Shown here: positions 8,595 to 17,476 of the stretch, in pieces
How the letters are laid out: every line of letters starts with the position of its first letter
How positions within the stretch are numbered: position 1 is the first letter of the stretch
Source of the DNA: Mycobacterium sp. BK086
GTDB taxonomy: Bacteria > Actinomycetota > Actinomycetes > Mycobacteriales > Mycobacteriaceae
DNA length: 64,000 bases
Assembly (NCBI GenBank): GCA_004362315.1
Contig: SNWL01000003.1
Coordinates: 1,054,001-1,118,000 of the forward strand
Direction: 5' to 3'
The notes under the pieces: generated by a model
Seen by the model: the letters and a program-made list of their open reading frames with translations, nothing else
Database searches by the model: none
Told to the model about the DNA's origin: nothing
Position numbers and translations under genes: made by a program

Positions 8595-9077
8595 TCAGGG
8601 CGTCCAGATCAACAGGTCTTGCATGCCGTTGTTCATGGTGACCGTGGTCGGCGGCGGACCGGTGACGTCGAAGTGGATCTTGCCCGTCGCCGTCGCACCC
8701 GCCGGGATGGTGGCGCCGCTGATGTTCATCGGGGCGGCGACCATCCACAGCACCCGGTAGGCCGCCTGGTTGGGGGCGACCGCGTTGAACTGCGAAATGG
8801 CAGGCGTGACAGGACCATTCAGGGCATTGACGGTGGCCGTCGCCTCCCAGAGCTTGCCGGCAACCGGGTAGCCGGGCATGACGTCGTTACAGGGTTTCAG
8901 GTCGCTGACCGTCCAGGTCATGGCTACCTGGCCGACACTGTCGGTCATCGTCAGCGGGCTACCCAACCTGCCGACGATGGGATAGTCGGCCGCCGCCGAA
9001 AACGGCGCGGCCGCCAGCACGATGAGCATGCTCACCGCGGTGGCCAGTACTGCCTTGATGATTCTGGAGATCGTCAC
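8595..9077 (-). CDS. mpt63: MPT63-family secreted immunoglobulin-fold protein (DUF1942)
   Basis: 160 aa from a GTG at 9077 with GGGGAGGG just upstream. A Sec signal peptide (KAVLATAVSMLIVLAAAPFSAAA, cut near residue 30) precedes YPIVGRLGSPLTMTDSVGQVAMTWTVSDLK, GYPVAGKLWEATATVNALNGPVTPAISQFNA and SGATIPAGATATGKIHFDVTGPPPTTVTMNNGMQDLLIW, which line up almost residue for residue with the antigen MPT63 (Rv1926c). Function is unknown; MPT63 is a small beta-sandwich culture-filtrate protein. In H37Rv mpt63 lies far from this locus, so this is a relocated or extra copy. Confidence 0.9.
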   Translation of the reverse strand: MTISRIIKAVLATAVSMLIVLAAAPFSAAADYPIVGRLGSPLTMTDSVGQVAMTWTVSDLKPCNDVMPGYPVAGKLWEATATVNALNGPVTPAISQFNAVAPNQAAYRVLWMVAAPMNISGATIPAGATATGKIHFDVTGPPPTTVTMNNGMQDLLIWTP

Positions 9078-9170
9078 AGGGCCCTCCCCAACGAGACGTG
9101 AATGGATGTCTCTGGCATAACTCCGGACAAACGCCGGACCATAGTGCCCAAAGGCCCGCCCTGTGGTGAC

Positions 9171-9917
9171 CTAAGCCTCTAGACGAGACGCCTTTTTCCG
9201 CTCGATGTCCGCCAGGTTCGCTGCCAACTCGGCGCGCTGAGCGGCCGAGGTGTCCCAGGCCAGCTTGCGGTTCTTGACGACCTTCGCCGGCGAGCCGACC
9301 GCAATAGAGAAGTCCGGGATGTCGCCCTTGACCACGGCGTGCGCGCCGAGCACGCAACCGCGCCCGATCGTGGTGCCCCGCAAGACCGTCACCTTCGCCG
9401 CGATCCAGGTGTCGGGGCCGATGCGCACCGGGCTCTTCACGATGCCCTGGTCCTTGATCGGCATCTCGATGTTGTCCATCTTGTGGTCGAAGTCGCAGAC
9501 GTAGCACCAGTCGGCCATCAGGGCCGAATCACCGAGTTCGATGTCCAGGTAGCAGTTGATGACGTTGTCGCGGCCCAGCACCACCTTGTCGCCGAATCGC
9601 AGCGAGCCTTCGTGGGCGCGGATGGTGTTCTTGTCACCGATGTGCACCCACCGGCCGATCTCGAGCTGCGCGAGCTCAGGGGTCGCGTGGATCTCGACGT
9701 TCTTGCCCAGGAAAACCATGCCGCGGGTGATGACGTGCGGGTTGGACAGCTTGAACTTGAGCAGCCGCCAGTAGCGCACCAGGTACCAGGGCGTGTACGC
9801 CCGGTTGGCGATGACCCACCGCAGGGATTCCTTGGTGAGGAACCTGGCCTGACGCGGATCACGCAGGCGAGAGCCCTTCCACCTCTTGTGGACCGGCGAG
9901 CCCCACATCGACGTCAT
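9171..9917 (-). CDS. Left-handed beta-helix acyltransferase (Rv3034c-like)
   Basis: 248 aa from the ATG at 9917, which has TAGGCT 8 nt upstream; a TTG further up is less likely. The protein has hexapeptide-repeat character from about residue 85 to 215: VEIHATPELAQLEIGRWVHIGDKNTIRAHEGSLRFGDKVVLGRDNVIN, then VRIGPDTWIAAKVTVLRGTTIGRGCVLGAHAVVKGDIPDFSIAVGSPAKVVK, the C-terminal signature of WbbJ/LacA-type O-acetyltransferases. Rv3034c belongs to the methylglucose lipopolysaccharide neighbourhood and is a candidate sugar acyltransferase there. Downstream, 93 bp separate it from the mpt63-like gene. Confidence 0.88.
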   Translation of the reverse strand: MTSMWGSPVHKRWKGSRLRDPRQARFLTKESLRWVIANRAYTPWYLVRYWRLLKFKLSNPHVITRGMVFLGKNVEIHATPELAQLEIGRWVHIGDKNTIRAHEGSLRFGDKVVLGRDNVINCYLDIELGDSALMADWCYVCDFDHKMDNIEMPIKDQGIVKSPVRIGPDTWIAAKVTVLRGTTIGRGCVLGAHAVVKGDIPDFSIAVGSPAKVVKNRKLAWDTSAAQRAELAANLADIERKKASRLEA

Positions 9918-9925
9918 GGGCTGAG

Positions 9926-9931
9926 AGCCTA
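9926..9931 (-). promoter_or_regulatory. Candidate leaderless -10 box for the acyltransferase
   Basis: On the minus strand TAGGCT is followed by eight bases and the ATG at 9917. It supports that start and a leaderless transcript. Confidence 0.45.
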
Positions 9932-9994
9932 ACGGCAACAGCGGGACGCGTTACCCTCGCCTGTACTGTCCGGTTCGGGTTGGCGTGATGGAAG

Positions 9995-11287
9995 GTGGCA
10001 CGGGTGCTGCGGCGATTGCTGGCTACGGCGTCGGCCGCGCTGGTCGTGACCGGCTTGGCCGGCTGCGGCAATACCGACTCCTGGGTCGACTCCACCGCGG
10101 CGCACGGCTGGTCCGCCCAATACGGCGACGCCGCCAACAGCAGCTACACCACCACCGGCGGAGCCTCCACGCTGCGCCTGAAGTGGAGCCGATCGGTCAA
10201 GGGTGAGCTGGGCGCCGGAGCCGCCCTCGGCGACGGCAGCTACCTGGCCGTCAACGGACAGACCGCAGGCGGTTGTTCGCTGATGGTGTGGGAGAACGAC
10301 AACAACGGCCGGCAGCGCTGGTGCATCCGCCAGGTGCTCGGCGGCGGATTCGCCAGCCCGTTGTTCGACCAGTTCGACAATCTGTTCATCGGCCAGCCGG
10401 GCACCATGCAGGCCTACCCGCCCACCCAGTGGATCCGCTGGCGCCAGAACGTCATCGGAATGCCCACCACGGCAAGGTTTCTCGGGGGCGGCCAGCTGCT
10501 GGTCGTCACCCATCTGGGACAGGTGCTGGTGTTCGACTCGCATCGCGGTGACGTGACGGGGACGCCGCTCGATCTCGTCGAGGGTCTCGACCCGACCGAT
10601 TCCACCCGCGGGCTGACCGACTGCGCCCACGGGATGCCCCAGTGCCCGGTGTCGGCTCCCCCCGCCTACGCCGAGAAAACCCACATGATCGTGGTGAACC
10701 TGTGGCTGCCGGGCGCCAAGGCGTCGACGCTCGTCGGCCTGCAGTACCACCCCGGCCAGACCCCGCTGCTCACCCGGGAGTGGAGCAGCGACGCCATCGC
10801 CGACGGCGTGCTGGCCGCGCCGGTGGCCTCGGCCGACGGCACAGTCGTGTACGTCACCGGCCGCGACCACAAGCTGTGGGCTCTGAACACCTCCGACGGC
10901 AAGGTGAAATGGTCTGTGCCGCTGGACTTCCTACCGCAGACACCGCCGTCGGTGTCACCGGACGGGCTGATCGTCGTCGGCGGCGGCCCGAACACCCACC
11001 TCGTCGCGCTCAAGGACGGCGGCAATCACGCCGACATCGCGTGGCGCCGCGATGACGTGACGCCGCTGAGTTCGTCGAGTCAGGCCACGACGGTGGGCTA
11101 CACCGTGGTCGCCAATCCGCCGTCCGGCTTGTCGTTGCTGGCATTCGATACCGCCAACGGCCGCACGCTCAACAGCTATCCGCTGCCCGAGGCCGACGGG
11201 TTCCCGGTCGGGGTGTCGGTGGGTCTGGATCGCCGAGTCGTGGTGGCCACCAGCGCCGGTCAGCTGTACAGCTTCGATCCCGCGTAA
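9995..11287 (+). CDS. PQQ-repeat lipoprotein (Rv3035-like)
   Basis: 430 aa from GTG 9995; a second GTG at 10004 has GGAAG nine bases upstream and may be the true start. The N-terminus RRLLATASAALVVTGLAGC ends in a lipobox (LAGC), so it is a predicted membrane-anchored lipoprotein. The rest shows repeated beta-propeller blades: SADGTVVYVTGRDHKLWALNTSDGKVKWSV, SVSPDGLIVVGGGPNTHLVALKDG and GVSVGLDRRVVVATSAGQLYSFDP, related to PQQ/WD-like enzyme repeats. No enzymatic function is evident; a scaffold role at the envelope is inference. It ends 1 bp before the convergent TB22.2 stop. Confidence 0.88.
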   Translation: MARVLRRLLATASAALVVTGLAGCGNTDSWVDSTAAHGWSAQYGDAANSSYTTTGGASTLRLKWSRSVKGELGAGAALGDGSYLAVNGQTAGGCSLMVWENDNNGRQRWCIRQVLGGGFASPLFDQFDNLFIGQPGTMQAYPPTQWIRWRQNVIGMPTTARFLGGGQLLVVTHLGQVLVFDSHRGDVTGTPLDLVEGLDPTDSTRGLTDCAHGMPQCPVSAPPAYAEKTHMIVVNLWLPGAKASTLVGLQYHPGQTPLLTREWSSDAIADGVLAAPVASADGTVVYVTGRDHKLWALNTSDGKVKWSVPLDFLPQTPPSVSPDGLIVVGGGPNTHLVALKDGGNHADIAWRRDDVTPLSSSSQATTVGYTVVANPPSGLSLLAFDTANGRTLNSYPLPEADGFPVGVSVGLDRRVVVATSAGQLYSFDPA

Positions 11288-11288
11288 G

Positions 11289-11978
11289 TCATAGCGCGAG
11301 CGGGGGCAGCGCGGCCCGTGGCACCGAAGCCGATGTGGCGCCCGCATCCGAGGGCAGCAACTCCCCCTGGCCGAAGAAGAAGATCACCGCATCGTCGGTG
11401 ACGGCGAAGTTCTGGTAGTGCGACGGGTCGAGTCCGTCACTGGTCGCGATGACGCCGGTCAACCCGGTCTGGCGCTCGAGATCGCGTTGCACGATGGGAA
11501 ATATCGCGTTGACGGCCTTCACGTCGGGCGCGAAGAGCGTGTCGAATGTGACCGGCTTGCGGTGCGCCACATCGTAGGTGAACGCCTTGTACCACGTCGT
11601 CGGATGGGCGCCGCCGACATCTTGGAACAGTTTGAGCACCACACTCTGGGTGCCGCCGGTCGGCGGCCCTGAGGTGAATGACTGTGTGGTGACATCCATT
11701 TCGTAGGGGGCGTTGCGCGCGGCCGGGGTCTGCGCGACGTTGGTGAACCCGTCACGATTCTGCGTCAGATAGTCGAGGACGGCCTGCTCGTCGGCGTAGT
11801 TCGTGGGGAACCGCAGATCCATCGTGTAGCTGGACGCGGCGCTGTGCACATGGCAGATGTTGTCGGCCTCGACCGCTCCGCCGAGCGCCGCGCAGTCGGT
11901 GGCCGCGCCGGCGACCGCCATCGTGTGCTCGCCCAGCACAACACCCGCTGCCAGAGCTGTCAGGATGAGAATGCGCAT
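11289..11978 (-). CDS. TB22.2-like secreted protein, DUF3298 (Rv3036c-like)
   Basis: 229 aa. A signal peptide (MRILILTALAAGVVLGEHTMAVAGAA) precedes SYTMDLRFPTNYADEQAVLDYLTQNRDGFTNVAQ and DVAHRKPVTFDTLFAPDVKAVNAIFPIVQRDLERQ, ending with AVTDDAVIFFFGQGELLPSDAGA. This is the secreted-antigen TB22.2 family with a DUF3298 C-terminal domain; esterase activity has been proposed for Rv3036c but I see no clear serine-hydrolase motif. A GAGGA lies about 12 nt before the ATG. Last gene on this strand before the convergent lipoprotein. Confidence 0.87.
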   Translation of the reverse strand: MRILILTALAAGVVLGEHTMAVAGAATDCAALGGAVEADNICHVHSAASSYTMDLRFPTNYADEQAVLDYLTQNRDGFTNVAQTPAARNAPYEMDVTTQSFTSGPPTGGTQSVVLKLFQDVGGAHPTTWYKAFTYDVAHRKPVTFDTLFAPDVKAVNAIFPIVQRDLERQTGLTGVIATSDGLDPSHYQNFAVTDDAVIFFFGQGELLPSDAGATSASVPRAALPPLAL

Positions 11979-12038
11979 TCGTCGATCGTCCTCGCGCTGT
12001 GAGACGGCACTGTAGCCGTCGACGCCAGCGTACCCGCG

Positions 12039-13172
12039 CTAGCCCACTGCGGCCGATGGTCTGCACAGGAACGCACACGTGCGTTCGCCTGCGCCCGAGC
12101 CGATCCGGGTGATCACCAGCGACATCGAGGCACGTCCCGTGGGCCGCAGCCGTCTGCGCAGCGCGTCGGGGTCCACGTCCACTCCGCGCACCAGAATCTC
12201 CAGTTGCCCGCAGTCGTGCTGCGACAGTGCGTGCCGCAATACCTTGTCCCGCAGCGGCAGTTCGTCGAGCACTTCGAAACCGCGCACGCCGGCAGGCACG
12301 TGATCGCCACTGAGATAGGCGATGTCGGGATCGAGTTGCCACAGTCCGTGCCGGGCGGCGTAATGCCGGACCAGCCCGGCGCGGACGATCGCGCCGTCGG
12401 GGTCCACGATCCAGCGTCCGGCGGGGCCGACCGCGCTGTCGTCGGGATCGGCGTCGGTGACGACCTCGTCGCGGTCCAGCACGCAGGCCCGGCGGCGCAC
12501 GCCCGGCGTGGCCAGCTCAGGCGACCACAGGCAGGCCTCCCGCACCGAACCACCGGCCGAGGTCACCTCGATCTCACCGTCGAATCCCAGTTGGCGCACG
12601 GCGTCGAAATCGATTCCCGGAGCACATTTCACGACGGTGGCCCGCCCGCGGTAAGCATCGAGCAGACCGTCCAGCGGCGGGACGTACGCGCTGGGGTCGA
12701 AGCGCCGACGCCCGCCCGATCGGCGCGCCGGATCGAGCAGGACGACCGCGTCCCGGGTGACGGGATGCAGCGCGTCAGCGCGGCACAGGGTCACATCGGG
12801 CACGTTGTGGCGGGCCATCGTCAGCCGAACGTCGTCGATATCGCTGCCGATGATCTCGGCCGCCACCGGGCGCAGCGCGGCCAGCTCGGTGCCGATCGAG
12901 CACGTTGCGTCGTGCACCACCGCACCGGACAGCCGGGCGGCCCGGTGCCGGGCCACCGGCGCCGCGGTGGCCTGCTGCAGCGCGTCGTCGGTGAACAACC
13001 ACCCCGACACGTCACCCAGCGCGCCGAGCTTGGCGACGGCTTTGCGGCGCAGCAGCGTGGTCTCGATCAGGGCGACCGAGCGCTCGGCGAACCGGTCGCG
13101 GATGGCCGCGACATCGGCCAGCCGGCTGGCGTCGGTCAGCGGGTAGCGGGCCACCTCGGCCAGCGCCGCCAC
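12039..13172 (-). CDS. THUMP-like-domain class I SAM methyltransferase (Rv3037c-like)
   Basis: 377 aa from a GTG at 13172. A helical N-terminus (FTDDALQQATAAPVARHRAARL) leads to a Rossmann domain with AVVHDATCSIGTELAAL, IIGSDIDDVRLTMARHN and VVLLDPARRSGGRRRFDPSAYVPPL, where the DPAR segment replaces the usual catalytic loop, then a C-terminal THUMP-like domain. An RNA or large substrate is likely but unproven. The frame continues upstream of 13172 in plausible coding sequence (LTFGRDDVTYLTSDAG) overlapping the previous gene but without ATG/GTG/TTG, so the start is uncertain. Confidence 0.85.
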   Translation of the reverse strand: MAALAEVARYPLTDASRLADVAAIRDRFAERSVALIETTLLRRKAVAKLGALGDVSGWLFTDDALQQATAAPVARHRAARLSGAVVHDATCSIGTELAALRPVAAEIIGSDIDDVRLTMARHNVPDVTLCRADALHPVTRDAVVLLDPARRSGGRRRFDPSAYVPPLDGLLDAYRGRATVVKCAPGIDFDAVRQLGFDGEIEVTSAGGSVREACLWSPELATPGVRRRACVLDRDEVVTDADPDDSAVGPAGRWIVDPDGAIVRAGLVRHYAARHGLWQLDPDIAYLSGDHVPAGVRGFEVLDELPLRDKVLRHALSQHDCGQLEILVRGVDVDPDALRRRLRPTGRASMSLVITRIGSGAGERTCAFLCRPSAAVG

Positions 13173-13216
13173 ACCGGCGTCACTGGTCAGGTAGGTGACG
13201 TCGTCGCGCCCGAAGG

Positions 13217-14185
13217 TCAGGACGGTTTGACCCCGGTGATCATGACGTTGTAGTACCAGCCCTTGGGCACAACCTGGCGCCAGATGTTGTCGTCGACCCA
13301 GCTCAGCCCGATCCAGCTGTTGAACGCGAACTTGGCGTAGCCCCAGCCCAGCTTTCCGGGCGGGATGGCGGCCTCGAAGGTGCGCAGCGGCCAGCCCAGC
13401 ATCGCGGCGGTGAACTCGGTGGTCGACGTCGACACGTCGACCGCACCGGCGCTGCGGGCCATCCGCTCGAGGTCGTCGGGATCGAAGGTGTGCAGGTCGA
13501 CGACTGCCTCCAGCGCGGCCGCGCGCGACGACTCGTCGAGTTCGGCCTGCGGGCGACGCCAGCCGTCGAGGCCGGGCAGCTTGGTGACGTTGGTGGCCAC
13601 CCGCCAGGTCAGCGTCGACAACTCACGTGCGTACCGGTTGCCCACCGTGGTCGGCTCGCCGGCGAACACGAACCGGCCGCCAGGCTTGAGCACCCGCACG
13701 ACCTCGCGCAGCGACTTCTCGACGTCCGGAATGTGGTGCAGGACGGCATGACCGACCACCAGATCGAACGTGTTGTCCTCGTAGGGGACGCCCTCGGCGT
13801 CGGCGACCCGGCCGTCGATGTCCAGGCCCAGGTTCTCGCCGTTGCGGGTGGCGACCTTGACCATGCCCGGCGACAGGTCGGTCACCGATCCGCGCCGGGC
13901 CACCCCGGCCTGGATCAGGTTGAGCAGGAAGAAGCCACTGCCGCAGCCGAGCTCCAGCGCACGGTCGTAGGGCAGCTCACGCAATTCCTCGGGCGGCACG
14001 GTGGCGTCGAAGAGATTGCGGGCGTAATCCACGCAGCGCTTGTCGTACGAGATCGACCATTTGTCGTCGTAGCTCTCGGCCTCCCAGTCGTGGTACAGGA
14101 TCTGGGCGAGTTTGCTGTCCTTCAGCGCCGCTTCCACCTGCTCGGCAGTGGCGTGCGGCTGCGGGGCGGGGTCGATCGTCGTCAT
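13217..14185 (-). CDS. Class I SAM methyltransferase (Rv3038c-like)
   Basis: 322 aa. SAM motif RALELGCGSGFFLLNLIQAG near residue 75, then SVTDLSPGMVKVATRNG, DLVVGHAVLHHIPDVEKSLREVVRVLKPGGRFVFAGEPT, a standard Methyltransf_11/25 core, with a long C-terminal extension rich in aromatic residues (GWGYAKFAFNSWIGLSWVDDNIWRQVVPKGWYYN) that may bind a lipid or other hydrophobic acceptor (inference). Nine bases separate it from echA17 upstream, placing it in the seven-gene leftward operon. Confidence 0.88.
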   Translation of the reverse strand: MTTIDPAPQPHATAEQVEAALKDSKLAQILYHDWEAESYDDKWSISYDKRCVDYARNLFDATVPPEELRELPYDRALELGCGSGFFLLNLIQAGVARRGSVTDLSPGMVKVATRNGENLGLDIDGRVADAEGVPYEDNTFDLVVGHAVLHHIPDVEKSLREVVRVLKPGGRFVFAGEPTTVGNRYARELSTLTWRVATNVTKLPGLDGWRRPQAELDESSRAAALEAVVDLHTFDPDDLERMARSAGAVDVSTSTTEFTAAMLGWPLRTFEAAIPPGKLGWGYAKFAFNSWIGLSWVDDNIWRQVVPKGWYYNVMITGVKPS

Positions 14186-14194
14186 CAGGGCAGC

Positions 14195-14908
14195 CTAACT
14201 GGCATCGCCCGCAGCGAAGACCTCACCGTAGCGTTGGGCCTGCTCACCGGCATCGAGCCGGCCGTCGATCAGTGCCTTGGCACCGGCCAGCGCGCTCGGC
14301 GCCGCGTCGGTGAACCGGCCGGCCCACACCGCCGCGGCATCGAAGACGTGGTCGGGGGCCACCATCTCGTCGATCAGCCCGAGCGGCAGTGCCTCCTTGG
14401 CGTCGACGAACCGACCGCTGAACGCCAGTTCTTTGGCGCGCGCCGACCCGACGGTGTCGGCCAGCCGTTGCGCCCCGCCGCCGCCGGGCACCAGACCGGC
14501 GAGGATTTCGGTGGCGCCGAGCTTGACGTTGTCGCCGCTGACCCGCCAGTCGGCCGCGAGCGCCAGGCTCAGACCGGTGCCCAGCGCGTAACCGGTGATG
14601 GCCGCGACCGTCGGCTTGGGGATCGCCGCGACCGCGTCGATGGCCTCACGGCGCAACAGATCGGCGGCCTCGGCCTCGGCGCGGTTCAGGGTGCGCAACT
14701 CAGGGACGTCGTCACCGACGGAGAAGATCTCGTGGCCGCCGAACAGGATGACGGTGGCGATGTCGGCGCGCTCGGCCAGCTCGGCCGTCGCTGAGATCAG
14801 CTCGCGGTAGGTCTGCCGGGTCAGGGCGTTGGTCGGCGGCCGGGACACCAAGAGCACACCGACGCCGGGGTGCTGCTCGCCGACGTGGATGCTGACGAAC
14901 TCGCGCAC
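14195..14908 (-). CDS. echA17: Enoyl-CoA hydratase/isomerase family protein
   Basis: 237 aa from the GTG at 14908, one base after the NUDIX stop; a far longer open frame upstream is an antisense artefact. Crotonase fold: [40 protein letters not shown] forming the oxyanion and CoA region, [56 protein letters not shown]. The family hydrates or isomerises enoyl-CoA thioesters in fatty-acid or sterol breakdown. The Glu of [18 protein letters not shown] fits one catalytic position. Position and neighbours match Rv3039c. Confidence 0.9.
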   Translation of the reverse strand: MREFVSIHVGEQHPGVGVLLVSRPPTNALTRQTYRELISATAELAERADIATVILFGGHEIFSVGDDVPELRTLNRAEAEAADLLRREAIDAVAAIPKPTVAAITGYALGTGLSLALAADWRVSGDNVKLGATEILAGLVPGGGGAQRLADTVGSARAKELAFSGRFVDAKEALPLGLIDEMVAPDHVFDAAAVWAGRFTDAAPSALAGAKALIDGRLDAGEQAQRYGEVFAAGDAS

Positions 14909-14909
14909 G

Positions 14910-15737
14910 TCAGTAACCCTGCGGCGCGCGGCGGTTGCGGGCCTCGTTGTAGCGGTCGCTGTTGAAGAACTCGATCTCCCAATTGCCATTGTGGACAGCA
15001 AGATTGGGCTGCACCACCACGATCTGACGGTCCAGTGCCAACACCTCGCCGACCGTGCGTCCGGCCAGCGAGTCCAGCTGCGTCCAGGTCGGCGGCAGTA
15101 GGAAGGTCCTGGCCTCGGCGAAATCCTCGAGCGCCGCTTCGGGGCTGCTCCACGCCACCTGTTCGGATTCGGTGTTGTGGCCGTCGGCGCGCTGACCGTC
15201 CGGAAGGGCGCCGACGAAGAAGTACGTGTCGTAGCGGCGGGTGCGCTCCTCTTCGGGAGTGACCCAGTTGGCCCACGGCCGCAGTAGGTCGGCGCGCAGC
15301 ACCAGGTTTTCCCGGCGCAGGAATTCCGAGAACGACAGGCTGCGGTCGACCAGGGCCGCACGGGCATCGCGATAGATCGACGTGTCGGCGACGATGCCGT
15401 CGGGATCGTCGGCAGGCCCGGCGAACAGCACCCCGGATTCCTCGAACGTCTCGCGCGCGGCGGCGCACACGAGCGCTTCGGCGAGGTCGTCTTCGATGCC
15501 GAATCGCTGCGCCCACCAGTCCGGCCCCGGGCCGTACCAGGCGATGTCGGAGTTGCGGTCGCGGTCGTCGACACCGCCGCCGGGAAACACCGTGGTGCCA
15601 CCGGCGAACTCCATGGCGCGGTGCCGCCGCATCAGAAATACCGAGATGCCCTCGGCGGTGTCCCGGATCAACATGACCGTCGCCGCCGGTCGGATCGGCA
15701 GCGGTTCGGGCTTGTCCCCGGTCACTTGCTCGCTCAC
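14910..15737 (-). CDS. NUDIX hydrolase, long NUDT19-like type (Rv3040c-like)
   Basis: 275 aa from a GTG at 15737 that overlaps the ABC gene stop as GTGA. The Nudix box is split: [12 protein letters not shown] at about residues 49-60, then, after a ~30-residue insertion, [21 protein letters not shown] containing the REx2EExG core. This layout is that of NUDT7/NUDT19-type hydrolases, which cleave CoA or acyl-CoA diphosphates; next to an enoyl-CoA hydratase, a CoA-ester substrate is reasonable inference. Mg2+ ligands (E of REtfEE) are intact. Confidence 0.88.
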   Translation of the reverse strand: MSEQVTGDKPEPLPIRPAATVMLIRDTAEGISVFLMRRHRAMEFAGGTTVFPGGGVDDRDRNSDIAWYGPGPDWWAQRFGIEDDLAEALVCAAARETFEESGVLFAGPADDPDGIVADTSIYRDARAALVDRSLSFSEFLRRENLVLRADLLRPWANWVTPEEERTRRYDTYFFVGALPDGQRADGHNTESEQVAWSSPEAALEDFAEARTFLLPPTWTQLDSLAGRTVGEVLALDRQIVVVQPNLAVHNGNWEIEFFNSDRYNEARNRRAPQGY

Positions 15738-16591
15738 AAACGCCTCCTGTGGGCCGCGCGACTGCGCACGCGCCGGGCGAAGTAGCGGCCGTCAATGTTG
15801 TCCAGCGCGATCGATTGCCCGAACGCGGTGGACAGGTTTTCCGATGTCAGCGTGTCATGCAGCAGTCCGCCGGCCACCACCTGGCCCTCGGACAGGATGA
15901 GGCAGTGGCTGAAACCGGGCGGGATCTCCTCGACGTGGTGCGTGACCAGCACCAGCGCCGGCGCATCGGGATCGGCGGCCAGATCGGCCAGCCGGGACAC
16001 CAGCTCCTCGCGGCCGCCCAGGTCGAGACCGGCGGCCGGTTCGTCGAGTAGCAGCAGCTCCGGATCGGTCATCAGCGAACGCGCGATCAGCACCCGCTTG
16101 CGCTCACCTTCGGAGAGGGTGCCGTAGGTGCGTTGGGCCAGGTGCTCGGCGCCGACGCTCTCCAACGTGTCGACGGCCCGTTCGTAGTCGACGTCTTCGT
16201 AGGTCTCCCGCCAGCGGCCCAGCACCGCGTAACCGGCCGAGACGACCAGATCGCGGACCACTTCACCATCGGGCACCCGCTGCGACAGCGCCGAGCTGCT
16301 CAGGCCGACCCGCTGGCGCAGTTCGGCCATGTCCGTGCGGCCCAGGCGCTCGCCCAGCACGTGCGCGGTGCCCGACGACGGATGTTCCATGGCGGCCGCG
16401 ATCCGCAGCAGCGAGGTCTTGCCGGCGCCGTTGGGGCCGATCACCACCCAGCGTTCGTCGAGTTCGACCTGCCAGGTGATGGGTCCGACCAGGACCTGTC
16501 CGCCACGGCGCAGCGATACTTTCCGGAAGTCGATCAGCAGGTCGGGGTCGACCTCGTCGGCGGCATCGGGCACTGCACCATCGTGCCGCAT
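15734..16591 (-). CDS. ABC transporter ATP-binding protein (Rv3041c-like)
   Basis: 285 aa; a GTG at 16573 is an alternative start that shortens the overlap with the upstream membrane gene. Walker A GPNGAGKTS, signature LSEGERKRVLIARSL, Walker B LLLLDEPAAGLD, and H-loop LVTHHVEEI are all intact. It resembles ModF/YhiH-like stand-alone ATPases. No permease of the usual type is adjacent, though a YczE-like membrane protein overlaps upstream by 58 bp; whether they form one transporter is unknown. Confidence 0.88.
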   Translation of the reverse strand: MRHDGAVPDAADEVDPDLLIDFRKVSLRRGGQVLVGPITWQVELDERWVVIGPNGAGKTSLLRIAAAMEHPSSGTAHVLGERLGRTDMAELRQRVGLSSSALSQRVPDGEVVRDLVVSAGYAVLGRWRETYEDVDYERAVDTLESVGAEHLAQRTYGTLSEGERKRVLIARSLMTDPELLLLDEPAAGLDLGGREELVSRLADLAADPDAPALVLVTHHVEEIPPGFSHCLILSEGQVVAGGLLHDTLTSENLSTAFGQSIALDNIDGRYFARRVRSRAAHRRRL

Positions 16592-17247
16592 TCGTCTCGA
16601 TCCGCACGTCTGGGGTCGTTGCGATTTCGGGTGTGTCCGACCAGATGTGCCCAGCCGCTCACGGCCAGGACCGGCTTGGGTGTCAGCCGCAGCAGCAGCT
16701 GAACCATCGGTCCGATCCCGAACGCGTAGATGACGGTGCCGACACCGACGCTCCCACCCAGCAGCCAGCCGAGGGCCAGCACGGTGGCCTCGATCGCGGT
16801 ACGCACCAGTCGCACCGAAAGGCCGGTCCGCGCAACCAATCCCGTCATCAGCCCGTCACGGGGTCCGGGCCCGAGTCCGGCGCCGACGTACAACACGGTG
16901 GCCACGGCGTTGAGGACGACCGCCCCCAGCATCAGGGCGATGCGAGCCGGCATCGACTCGGGTGCGGTCAGCACGGCCAGCCCGGCGTCGACGGTGATCG
17001 CGATGACGATGACGTTGGCGACGGTGCCGATGCCGGGCTTGTTCCGCAACGGAATCCACAACAACAGCACGACGACGCCGACCACCGCCGAGGCCACTCC
17101 GATGGTCATCGGGGTGTGCAACGTCAGGCCCTGGTGGAACACGTCCCAGGGGTCCAGCCCCAGACTGGCCCGCACCATCATGGCCATCGAGAAGCCGTAG
17201 CAGGCCAGTCCGGTCAGCAGCGCGACTCCGCGCAGCGCCGCCCTCAC
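16534..17247 (-). CDS. YczE/YitT-type integral membrane protein
   Basis: 237 aa with five to six hydrophobic segments. The family signature MVRASLGLDPWDVFHQGLTLHTPMTIGVAS sits after helix 1, and the repeat half shows YVGAGLGPGPRDGLMTGLVARTGLSVRLVRTAIEATVLALGWLLGGSVGVGTVIYAFGIGPMVQ. In Bacillus, YczE-like proteins pair with MocR-type regulators (YczR), as here with the divergent gene at 17477; substrate unknown. The GTG at 17247 overlaps the preceding small gene stop (GTGA), and the 3' end overlaps the ABC gene by 58 bp. Confidence 0.87.
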   Translation of the reverse strand: MRAALRGVALLTGLACYGFSMAMMVRASLGLDPWDVFHQGLTLHTPMTIGVASAVVGVVVLLLWIPLRNKPGIGTVANVIVIAITVDAGLAVLTAPESMPARIALMLGAVVLNAVATVLYVGAGLGPGPRDGLMTGLVARTGLSVRLVRTAIEATVLALGWLLGGSVGVGTVIYAFGIGPMVQLLLRLTPKPVLAVSGWAHLVGHTRNRNDPRRADRDECGTMVQCPMPPTRSTPTC

Positions 17248-17420
17248 CGGTGGTCGGAGAAGCGGACGCGCAGCGCGTCGAGGTCACCGCGTAGCCGGCG
17301 GGCGTCGGCGTCGACGTCGTCCCAGCCGGTCGTCGTCGGGTTCCATGGGCCGTGATCGGCGTCCAGCAAGGTCGCCAGTCGGTGGGCCACTCGGGAAAAC
17401 CAGGTACTCATGACAGCCAT
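17244..17420 (-). CDS. Small hypothetical protein, first gene of the YczE operon
   Basis: 58 aa from the ATG at 17420 (GGGAGGAAGC directly upstream) or 55 aa from the ATG at 17411. Sequence begins MAVMSTWFSRVAHRLATLLDAD and continues with a Trp/Asp-rich middle (HGPWNPTTTGWDDVDAD) and an amphipathic tail (ARRLRGDLDALRVRF). Its TGA overlaps the GTG of the YczE gene by the classic 4 bp, and it has its own ribosome-binding site; both argue that it is translated. No family recognised; it is charged and soluble, not membrane-spanning. Confidence 0.65.
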   Translation of the reverse strand: MAVMSTWFSRVAHRLATLLDADHGPWNPTTTGWDDVDADARRLRGDLDALRVRFSDHR

Positions 17421-17431
17421 GCTTCCTCCCG

Positions 17432-17470
17432 ACTGGCTTGCCCATCAATAGCCAGTTCGGTCATACTGGC
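17432..17470. promoter_or_regulatory. Candidate operator for the MocR regulator
   Basis: Three copies of one half-site lie in the 56-bp divergent gap: ACTGGC (17432-17437), GCCAGT (17451-17456) and ACTGGC (17465-17470). MocR regulators bind such repeats in intergenic regions; this one could control both the YczE operon and the regulator gene. Confidence 0.5.
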
Positions 17471-17476
17471 ATGCAA

